Shown here piece by piece: positions 1 through 7,062 of a DNA stretch of 14,088 bases. Origin of the DNA: Deltaproteobacteria bacterium (GTDB lineage Bacteria > Desulfobacterota > GWC2-55-46 > DRQE01); the NCBI GenBank assembly GCA_030631875.1, contig DAOVKH010000016.1:1-14088 (forward strand). The letters are read 5' to 3'. A program made the position numbers and the translations under genes. Each line of letters starts with the position of its first letter. Position 1 is the stretch's first letter. A model generated the notes under the pieces. It did not search any database. It worked only from the letters and a program-made list of their open reading frames with translations, and was not told where the DNA came from.

Positions 1-3000
1 ACCGCTACCGTCGAGATCCTCGTAGACCTCGTAGCCCGTTAAGTAGTTGGAGGTTCCGTAGACCTGAAGCCAGCTTAAGTCTATCGTACCGTCGCCGTAA
101 AATACCGGCGGATCCGCAAGAACAGGCGTTGCAGGCACGCTACATATTCCAACCGTTATCTGATTAAGTAAAGTAGCACCCGTTGACGAATCTCCGCAGA
201 AGTCTAAAGTCGTAATCTGATAAGATACAATATCGCCTGCGGCTCGTCCATTGGCTATAGTCGCAGTAACCGCATCGGCCGAGAGAGCCACCATCTCACT
301 CCAATTGCCACCACTATCTATCGAATCCCATATAGTAATAGAGGTTATATCGCCGTCGGTCAGGGCATCCCACGAGAAGTTCACATTACCCGAAGCGTCA
401 ATATCGTTATCAGGTACATTCGTAAAGGTAAAGTTAGCCGGAGTTGTCGGAGTAGCGTCGCAGGTATCCTTTACAACCGTACCTGTTGTCGATGTCCCAC
501 TTGCCGCGGATTCATTACCGCATGAATCGACCGACCTCACCTCGAATCTATATCTCGTATTGGTGGCGTCGGCGTTAGTATCGTAAGTATAGCTGGTAGC
601 ATTCACATCGGTAACATCGGCTATCTCGGTAGAGGCCGACCACGTAGCACCGGAGTCGGTGGACTGAGAGATATAGACCTTATAGCTCTCGAAGTCACGC
701 TCGCCCGCCGCTGTCCAATTGAACTTTATAAAGCCGTCGCCTTCTATATCCGCCAGATTACCGCCGTCGTCGCGGCTAAGTGTTAAGTCTGCAGGTTCGA
801 GCGGCGGATTGGTACAAGCCCCTATTACAACCTCGTTCGTCTCGGCTGAGTAAGCACTCACCTCAGGAGTTCCGCAACTATCCGATGCGTTGATGCGGAA
901 CTTAAGCCTATCGAAATCTCCTATACCGGCTACACCGGAGTTAACTAGCCCTATAAGCTCGAGTGTAGTAGCGCTGACGGTCGCCGCCGAGGCAGAATCC
1001 CACGACCAATTGTCGCCATCATCGGAGGAGTAGGCCCTGTATATATCGAATTCAACTAAATCCTGTATCAACGAACCGTCGGTATTGTTAGTAGGTGCCG
1101 TCCACGCAAGGTCGACCTTATAGGCTGTGCCGTCGTATGTATCACTGCTTGAAGGTGCCTGCGTTAATGTAAGACCGGTCGGAGCGTTAGGCGTATTATC
1201 GCACGGATCGAAATCAACGGTAACGCTCTGTGGCGAAGTAGCCGTGGCCGGAGCGTGAGATACGGTGATTGTATCTCCGTTGGTACTCGTAAGCACGCCG
1301 TATATATCTGCCTCTATGCCGTACTCATTGCTTATGGATGTCTGGAGTGTTTGCTTGCCCCACCCGCTGTCGTTCGTCTCGTACATATTAAAGATGTCGG
1401 TATCGAGACCGCTATCGGTCGAAACGCCTACAGCACCGAAGTCTTCGTCCGACAGGTCGTTAAATGCCATGTCGCACGATTCGAGGTAAACGGTAAAGGA
1501 GCCGTTCTTAAATATAGATGTTTTACTTAATTCGAGCTTCGGCTCGGGGCTTCCCGTACACAATTCTTTATAGACCGGACGCGTCGGGTCACTCGGCAAT
1601 GGAGAGTCCGCGCAACTGTTTATAGCCTCTATCTCGTAGAAGTTGTCCTTGTAGGTTATATTGACACCGAAGTTGTCTGTACAACTCGTAGCCGTAAGCG
1701 GAGACTGACATCCGGTTGATCCACTGATGAGCTGATGGAAGCTACTGCCTCTGATACCTACCTGCCTGTTGACATTATAAGAGATTGAATCTGTATCGTG
1801 TATAGTTATACCCTCTTCATAGGTCGTCACAGGATCCCAGAAGAGCGAAACCGTATCATCATAGTCGAACTCAGCACTGCCGTCGACGAAAGAACCTCCG
1901 AAGTTTTCCGGCTGTGCCGGAGTGAAGTCGCAGGCATCGAAGCCCTTTTGTTTATAGACGTATGTGTTATTCGTAACGACTCCGTCGATTATAGCCGGCT
2001 CAGGATCTCTCGAGAAGTTACCGTCTTCGTCTTCGAGCAATATGAAGTACCATACGAGGTTTCCGTCCTGCGGCTCTATCGTACCGCTACAGCTACCGGC
2101 CGTTAAGTCTCCGCAAAGGGCTACCCCGTCCTTGGTCATATCAATCTCGGTATAGGAGGCAATATCCGATGGAGCCTCTGTTGCCGTATCGTCGGTAAGG
2201 GCATAGAAGACTCTTGCCGAACTTATGGCAATCGGATTACCGGCGGCATCGAAACTTCCCGATGCTACGTTACTCGTTATGGTTACCGGAAGCATGGCCT
2301 TTATTTCAACGGCATTAATGGCAACGGTATTATCCCCGCTATCACCCGGTACGGCGACCGAGCCTATCGCAGACCAGCTCAAGGGCTGCATTGTCGTACC
2401 ACTGGCAACAGGGCCGAGAGGTACAGGTATTCCGTCCTCCTCTAAGACCCCGCTTACCGTAAGGGCCGAGGTACATTCGGTAGAAGTCGTCGTATCGTTT
2501 GAGCTGAAGAGCTGTATGTAGAGAGCATCCCCCCTCATATCTATAGGTTCACCATCGGAGTTTTCAAACTCAAAGGTTATGGGCACGTATCTGGCAATGG
2601 CATCTAAGGTCACAGCACTCAAAGAAACACCCGAGGCCATCTTAGTAAATGGCGCAATTGCCGCTATCGGAGTCGTGGCAATGGATGTCGTGACCGCACC
2701 GACGGTACTTCTTCCGCCGCCGATGGTAACGCCTGTGAGTATCGCTTCAGAATTCATCCAGCTGACACTTGCCTTATTGACGGTAAAGGTGCCGGCACTC
2801 GTATTATTGAGGAACATCGTTACGGTATTGTGAGGCGCCAAGGCCGACGTAGGGTCTGCCGAGCCGTCGGGCTGTATGGTAACGCCCGTCAAGACCTCTC
2901 TGTGCTTACCCTCGTCGGTAGCATCGTTGGGTATGTCGCAAGATGTACCGTAGATATCACCTACTGCGTCGTAGAGAGGGTCTTCGCACTTGATATCCCT

Positions 3001-5685
3001 GTCAATGCTTCCCGGGCTGATATCGCTTATCGACAACCAACCGGAGTAGTTATTGGCTTTAATGGTGGCGTAGACGTAATCGACATTATCGGGTTCTATA
3101 TTCCTGTATATACAATCCAAGCCAGATACGCCGAAGGAGTAGAGCTCACCCTCTATATAAGGGAGACCATTGGTATGTACGGAAAAATCATTACTTGTGT
3201 GAATAAATCCGGCGGCCGTAAGGCTCGCGTTGACCATATCTACGGCAGTAGAGTCTTCAGGGGTGCCGAATGAGGCATTCCCGCTCTTTGCGTGAATGGT
3301 GTATGAGGCTATATCATAGTACCCTTGATCGAATACGTGGTTCATGCCGCCGAAGGATACATTAAACTTCGAACTACAACCCGATACCGATATATCTGTA
3401 TCGACGTCCGGCCATATAGATAAATCTAAAGAGCCTCCATTACCCGGCGCGCCGCCTGGCTCATCACCGCACATAGTCGCCTGCGTTGTAACAACACCAA
3501 TCGTACTGTTTGCATTGCCGCAGGTATCATAGGATATACCGAGATAACAATACTGCGTATCATTTAAGAGTGCCGGACTAAGCGGTGAAGGGTTTACCGC
3601 AGGTGTGATACACTCGGCATTTGATAGAGAATCACACATGACCGCATGGGTGGTATAGGCCGGAGATACCGTATCGTGCCCTGTAAAGATACCCGGCTCA
3701 AAGTCAATGCCACCGAATGCGTCGGTATTACTGTTAGGCAACAAGACACTATCGGTGTCGACCTGACCTGTCAATTCATCGATGGACGGACACTCCGCAC
3801 CTGACTGAACATAGACGACCGAGTGAGCAAAGTCAGGTGCCTCTTCAAGTGAAGGGTTGGTTATTGTCAGGAATATCCTCTTCCAACCGGCCGCGTAGTC
3901 TATCTGCGGGTTTGGCGGCAATTCGGTATCGCCCGGTGTTGTATTACTTAGGTTAAAATCAGGGTAATCTGTAATATTAATGACCGCGTCACCTATACCG
4001 TCACCATATACGACGGCATAATCTGTGGCTACGGCCCACTGCCTCGATGAATCGGTATCAGCCGGAGCGTCGGTTCTCTTATCTATGAGCGTTGCATCAC
4101 AGGTCTTTGGTATTATAGCGTAGTAGTATGTCTGGCAACCGATGAGCGCACTATCGGTAAAGCTCGTACTTCCGGCACCTACAGCCTTTTGACCCTCACC
4201 ACCGTACGGGCTGGCGACCAACTCTACAGTGCCCACAGCCGTTATAGGCGCATTCATCGTAGCCAGGGGGTTAACGGCATCGACGTCGATATCGGGGAAC
4301 GGTGCCGTAGATCTATAGATATTAAAGCCTATTACGTCGGTATTCTCCGCGGGATTATCCCACGTAATCGTGATGTTGTTTGTAGCCTCATCGGGCAAAG
4401 CACTCGTAATCGAAACAGGGAACGGCTTGGCCGGATTTATGACGGTATCGTCGACATCAACGCCGAAGTCGGAGTTGGTCTCCGTCTCATATGTAGTATT
4501 AGTCGTGGCGACTGACGTAACGTCACTGACATTACCGTCCAAATCGACGGCAACTATCTTAATAGTATACTTATTATTGTCGGTGGTACCGCCGTCCGAA
4601 GAGTAATGTTTAAGGTACAGGAGGTTATCCGCCGGGTTTGTGCCCGGTGCCAACGTATAGTAGTACTTGCTGTCACTCTCGTCCAAGATACCGTTGGTCG
4701 TGTCGTCGTCTATAAGGTCTCGCACAAAGACCCTCATGTTACCGCTACCGCCGCCGTCTTCGGTGTAGCTGATGGAGTAGTAGTTTATATCGGTATCGAC
4801 ATTGGTCGCAGGTGCGTTCCAACGAACATTAAGCTCTCCGCATGTACCTCCAACCCTTGCCCCGTTTGTTACCTCTCTGACCTGAAGCCCTGTCGGAGTG
4901 TTAGGAGGCGTTGGGTCAGGCTCGGCGGCATCGACGGAAAGGTTCCTAAGGTTAACGCGCGTCTTTGCCTCGACGGTCTTGGTGCCGCAGATTGTATCGA
5001 CGGTAGTCTTTATGAATATCTCTATATAGCGCAGATCTCTAAGCGTAGCCTCATCATTAATCGGGCCAATGACCTCTGCTCCGTCTGCACCGTAGTACTT
5101 AAACTCAAGGCCGCCGGTGGCATCAGACGTATCAAGACCGCTTATTATGGCGTAACTGTCACCGGTAGAGTCAAGGCATAGCTCCCAATTGGCGCTATCG
5201 GCAGGGTCTGTCTCGCACTGGCGACGCATGAGACTATCACCCGAGGCGGAATAGGTTATGAGATACCTTATCGCCGCACGGTCAGGGTCGTTAAGGTCTT
5301 TCAGGGCCTCCATATAACGGAAGGTGACGCTGGCGGCATTAGCACCGGCCTCTACGGGAAGCGGCCCACCGGTCGTGGTAGGCACGCGATGTCCGGCGAG
5401 TATTATCTCTTTTTGCATCAGCTGTAGGGCGGCTCTCGCATTCTGTTGAGCACCGAGCATATCGTCCTGACAGGCCGAACGCTTATAGAATGTATTGTAG
5501 AGCGAATAGACACCGGCCATCAAGATTGCGGTAAGGGATAGGGCTATCAAGACCTCGATTAACGTAAAACCGTGCTCTCTGCCGCCGCTACCACCTGAGT
5601 TATTATCAGGAGACGCGGAACCGCGACGGCCGCCAAAGAAGACGCCGCGCAGTTTATTGAGCCTATTTGATATACCCATCATCAT
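1..5685 (-). CDS. pilW: Giant PilW-like minor pilin with many FN3/Ig-like modules (C-terminus beyond window)
   Basis: I translated the minus strand from the ATG at 5685 to base 1: 1,895 codons with no stop, so the gene is cut by the left edge. Residues 1-39 are a long basic, Gly/Ser-rich prepilin leader. Cleavage is expected at G39|F40 in HGFTLIEVLIAL, with mature Glu5 = E44 and a hydrophobic helix to about residue 62. Residues about 63-250 look like the PilW globular region. FN3-like modules follow at about 259-395 and 416-530, less certain ones at 545-739, 750-870 and 1252-1376, and clear ones at 1497-1624, 1626-1742, 1744-1848 and 1849 to the edge. Residues 1380-1496 look like a different Ig-like (Big-type) domain. 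The extracellular part is acidic, rich in Asp/Thr and poor in Lys. PilW of Pseudomonas is under 300 residues. Three ATGs stand in tandem (5685, 5682, 5679); a GAGG overlapping the pilV stop lies 14 bases before the first, so the ribosome site is weak. Likely role: pilus-tip minor pilin/adhesin (inference). The prepilin identity is firm; the family name rests on N-terminal features and gene order. Confidence 0.8.
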   Translation of the reverse strand, partial: MMMGISNRLNKLRGVFFGGRRGSASPDNNSGGSGGREHGFTLIEVLIALSLTAILMAGVYSLYNTFYKRSACQDDMLGAQQNARAALQLMQKEIILAGHRVPTTTGGPLPVEAGANAASVTFRYMEALKDLNDPDRAAIRYLITYSASGDSLMRRQCETDPADSANWELCLDSTGDSYAIISGLDTSDATGGLEFKYYGADGAEVIGPINDEATLRDLRYIEIFIKTTVDTICGTKTVEAKTRVNLRNLSVDAAEPDPTPPNTPTGLQVREVTNGARVGGTCGELNVRWNAPATNVDTDINYYSISYTEDGGGSGNMRVFVRDLIDDDTTNGILDESDSKYYYTLAPGTNPADNLLYLKHYSSDGGTTDNNKYTIKIVAVDLDGNVSDVTSVATTNTTYETETNSDFGVDVDDTVINPAKPFPVSITSALPDEATNNITITWDNPAENTDVIGFNIYRSTAPFPDIDVDAVNPLATMNAPITAVGTVELVASPYGGEGQKAVGAGSTSFTDSALIGCQTYYYAIIPKTCDATLIDKRTDAPADTDSSRQWAVATDYAVVYGDGIGDAVINITDYPDFNLSNTTPGDTELPPNPQIDYAAGWKRIFLTITNPSLEEAPDFAHSVVYVQSGAECPSIDELTGQVDTDSVLLPNSNTDAFGGIDFEPGIFTGHDTVSPAYTTHAVMCDSLSNAECITPAVNPSPLSPALLNDTQYCYLGISYDTCGNANSTIGVVTTQATMCGDEPGGAPGNGGSLDLSIWPDVDTDISVSGCSSKFNVSFGGMNHVFDQGYYDIASYTIHAKSGNASFGTPEDSTAVDMVNASLTAAGFIHTSNDFSVHTNGLPYIEGELYSFGVSGLDCIYRNIEPDNVDYVYATIKANNYSGWLSISDISPGSIDRDIKCEDPLYDAVGDIYGTSCDIPNDATDEGKHREVLTGVTIQPDGSADPTSALAPHNTVTMFLNNTSAGTFTVNKASVSWMNSEAILTGVTIGGGRSTVGAVTTSIATTPIAAIAPFTKMASGVSLSAVTLDAIARYVPITFEFENSDGEPIDMRGDALYIQLFSSNDTTTSTECTSALTVSGVLEEDGIPVPLGPVASGTTMQPLSWSAIGSVAVPGDSGDNTVAINAVEIKAMLPVTITSNVASGSFDAAGNPIAISSARVFYALTDDTATEAPSDIASYTEIDMTKDGVALCGDLTAGSCSGTIEPQDGNLVWYFILLEDEDGNFSRDPEPAIIDGVVTNNTYVYKQKGFDACDFTPAQPENFGGSFVDGSAEFDYDDTVSLFWDPVTTYEEGITIHDTDSISYNVNRQVGIRGSSFHQLISGSTGCQSPLTATSCTDNFGVNITYKDNFYEIEAINSCADSPLPSDPTRPVYKELCTGSPEPKLELSKTSIFKNGSFTVYLESCDMAFNDLSDEDFGAVGVSTDSGLDTDIFNMYETNDSGWGKQTLQTSISNEYGIEADIYGVLTSTNGDTITVSHAPATATSPQSVTVDFDPCDNTPNAPTGLTLTQAPSSSDTYDGTAYKVDLAWTAPTNNTDGSLIQDLVEFDIYRAYSSDDGDNWSWDSASAATVSATTLELIGLVNSGVAGIGDFDRLKFRINASDSCGTPEVSAYSAETNEVVIGACTNPPLEPADLTLSRDDGGNLADIEGDGFIKFNWTAAGERDFESYKVYISQSTDSGATWSASTEIADVTDVNATSYTYDTNADATNTRYRFEVRSVDSCGNESAASGTSTTGTVVKDTCDATPTTPANFTFTNVPDNDIDASGNVNFSWDALTDGDITSITIWDSIDSGGNWSEMVALSADAVTATIANGRAAGDIVSYQITTLDFCGDSSTGATLLNQITVGICSVPATPVLADPPVFYGDGTIDLSWLQVYGTSNYLTGYEVYEDLDGSG

Positions 5686-5701
5686 ATTCGTTCAATTAAC
5701 C

Positions 5702-6199
5702 TCATAAGGTTGATCTCAACATCTTAAGCTCTACACTATGGTCGCCCATGATATCGCTCCAATCCACAAAGACCGTAATAAGACGCATATCCCCGTCGTC
5801 TATACTTCCCGGGGAGTCACCGAATACAACACCATTACCATTTAAATCCATATACTCTACATCCCAAGACCATGTAAATACCGCATTATCAAGGGTGTCG
5901 GTATTCGGAGTGGGAGTACATGAGAAAACCGCGCCGACACTAGTACATGTCTTTGAAATACCGCCGACAGTCATATCTCTATTAAGGTGTTTGAAAGGCA
6001 CGGCCTTGAGTGACTCCATCTTCTGGGTCGCAAGGTTAACACCCTGGGTCATGCGCCTGCCCATCTCGGTAGCCTTCATGCTCGTCGTTGCGAGAGATAC
6101 CAACGCCAAGAGGGCGATAGAAAATATTATCATCGCTATCAAAACCTCAATGATAGTAAACCCTTTGTCCTTTAGAATTTCACTTCCGAATATAATCAT
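5702..6199 (-). CDS. pilV: PilV-like type IV minor pilin
   Basis: This is a short prepilin that would be processed by PilD and added to the pilus tip-priming complex in the inner membrane. With the ATG at 6199 the protein has 165 residues, a 13-residue leader, cleavage at G13|F14 (KGFTIIEVLIAM) and mature Glu5 at E18, followed by one hydrophobic helix to about residue 40. The segment after the helix (ATQKMESLKA) is typical of PilV/GspI-type pilins. Cys85 and Cys94 could form a small disulfide loop. Residues 118-128 (DLNGNGVVFGD) resemble a calcium-binding loop. A TTG at 6211 with GGA 8 bases upstream would add four residues and is the alternative start; the ATG has only a GAG 7 bases upstream. 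It lies between fimU and pilW with a 16-base gap to pilW, as expected of one operon. The prepilin assignment is secure; PilV rather than another minor pilin is inferred from size and order. Confidence 0.8.
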   Translation of the reverse strand: MIIFGSEILKDKGFTIIEVLIAMIIFSIALLALVSLATTSMKATEMGRRMTQGVNLATQKMESLKAVPFKHLNRDMTVGGISKTCTSVGAVFSCTPTPNTDTLDNAVFTWSWDVEYMDLNGNGVVFGDSPGSIDDGDMRLITVFVDWSDIMGDHSVELKMLRSTL

Positions 6200-6264
6200 C
6201 AGCACACTCAATTAGCACATCCAAGGTTAATACGTAAAAGCAAAACCATTAAATACCTATATAT

Positions 6265-6939
6265 CTATTCCGTATTCATGACCACTATATTACCGGTAAA
6301 GCGTCCAACAAATATGTCCATGGAGTAATTACCGTCATTTGACGCTACGGTAACCACCTTAAACATGGAAGGATCCCCATCCATGGTATCCCCGCAGGTA
6401 CTTATGTCGCCCGATGTATCGGCGCCGCCATCCCACTTAAAGTATATTCTATTGCCCCCGGAACTTACGCAACTCTCAAGCACTACATCGATATCGCCGA
6501 AGCCCTCGCCCCTGACGGAATTAGTCGACTCCCAATCTATAGCCTGCCACGGCTGATCCTCAGAGGAATCTAAACTAAAGCTATCGACTACATCTTCGGT
6601 AAACCTTATGGCATAGAGCTTATTCTCCTGAATCGCCTTCAAGCGCGCCATCATGAGCTTTGCCGATATGTCTCGAGCCGTGCCGCGTACATGCCACTTA
6701 GGCACATTCGTATATAACCCTGGAATGGCTATCGCCATTATAATGGCGGCCAAAGCCATGACTATAATAAGCTCTACAAGGCTAAAGCCCTCTTCGCCTG
6801 CTCTATTGTTCTTAGTGCCAAGGGTAATTCTACCCTCAATACCTTTAATGCCTTTGAGCAAAAGGAGACCGCTTAAATAAACGCCGGCGGCATTCCTTAA
6901 AAGAGACTCTCTATCAGCTATGTAGGACCTTCTATTCAT
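6265..6939 (-). CDS. fimU: FimU/GspH-like minor pilin with unusually long leader
   Basis: This is a type IV minor (pseudo)pilin. The signal EEGFSLVELIIVMALAA gives cleavage at G51|F52 and mature Glu5 at E56, counted from the ATG at 6939 (224 residues). After the membrane helix comes the GspH/FimT-type stretch ISAKLMMARLKAIQENKLYAI, then a beta-rich globular region with Cys157 and Cys182 as a possible disulfide. The start is uncertain. The ATG at 6939 has AAAAGGG 8 bases upstream. An ATG at 6960 would add 7 residues, and a TTG at 6978 would add 13 but lies almost at the predicted transcription start, so I reject it. Every option leaves a leader of 51 residues or more, against the usual 5-25, and it carries a hydrophobic patch (YLSGLLLL). 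It is the first gene after the sigma-54 promoter and heads the fimU-pilV-pilW operon. In Pseudomonas, FimU belongs to the minor-pilin priming complex. Pilin identity is firm; the exact name is by analogy. Confidence 0.75.
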   Translation of the reverse strand: MNRRSYIADRESLLRNAAGVYLSGLLLLKGIKGIEGRITLGTKNNRAGEEGFSLVELIIVMALAAIIMAIAIPGLYTNVPKWHVRGTARDISAKLMMARLKAIQENKLYAIRFTEDVVDSFSLDSSEDQPWQAIDWESTNSVRGEGFGDIDVVLESCVSSGGNRIYFKWDGGADTSGDISTCGDTMDGDPSMFKVVTVASNDGNYSMDIFVGRFTGNIVVMNTE

Positions 6940-6990
6940 AATACAAACCCTTTTGAGCATCTTTAAAATATACTCCAAGGCATATAAATA

Positions 6991-7006
6991 TGCAACCTGC
7001 GTGCCA
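6991..7006 (-). promoter_or_regulatory. Sigma-54 (RpoN) promoter of the minor-pilin operon
   Basis: On the minus strand this reads TGGCACGCAGGTTGCA, which matches the sigma-54 consensus TGGCACG-N4-TTGCW at every defined position, with the -24 GG and -12 GC separated by exactly 10 bases. The start of transcription is predicted near 6980, about 20-40 bases before the likely fimU start codons at 6960 or 6939. The gene immediately upstream encodes an NtrC-family activator, the class of protein such a promoter needs. Sigma-54 control of pilin genes through PilR is known in Pseudomonas and Geobacter; use of this site is inferred from sequence. Confidence 0.85.
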
Positions 7007-7021
7007 AGACTAAGTAGCTGT

Positions 7022-7040
7022 TTTTAAAGGGAATTTAAAA
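7022..7040. promoter_or_regulatory. AT-rich inverted repeat upstream of the sigma-54 promoter
   Basis: TTTTAAA-GGGAA-TTTAAAA is a perfect 7-base inverted repeat with a 5-base centre, about 50 bases upstream of the predicted start of transcription. It could be a regulator or DNA-bending protein site. Its low complexity means chance is a real alternative. Confidence 0.35.
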
Positions 7041-7047
7041 TACGGGC

Positions 7048-7062
7048 ATGAAAAGTTTTCAT
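7048..7062. promoter_or_regulatory. 15-base palindrome, candidate enhancer site for the NtrC-family activator
   Basis: ATGAAAAGTTTTCAT is a perfect 7+1+7 palindrome centred about 75 bases upstream of the predicted start of the fimU transcript and overlapping the stop codon of the regulator gene. Dimeric NtrC-type activators bind palindromic sites at about this distance or somewhat further upstream. It lacks GC pairs and a T-run, so it is unlikely to be a terminator. Confidence 0.45.

Noticed and set aside
251..5181. Series of open frames on the plus strand, up to 191 codons, opposite the giant pilin gene
   Set aside because: The minus strand is open without interruption from 5685 to 1 and encodes recognisable modules. 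The plus frames lack recognisable domains and are antisense shadows.
1..5685. Possibility that the region holds several smaller genes such as pilW, pilX and pilY1
   Set aside because: No stop or frameshift occurs in the frame, and no second prepilin signal or PilY1-like C-terminal beta-propeller was seen in the translation.
6940..6978. Longer FimU-like start at the TTG at 6978
   Set aside because: The predicted sigma-54 transcript starts near 6980, leaving no room for a ribosome site before a TTG. ATGs at 6960 or 6939 fit better.
7048..7062. Palindrome after the regulator stop codon considered as a terminator
   Set aside because: It is AT-rich with no stable stem and no following T-tract; a regulatory site is more plausible.
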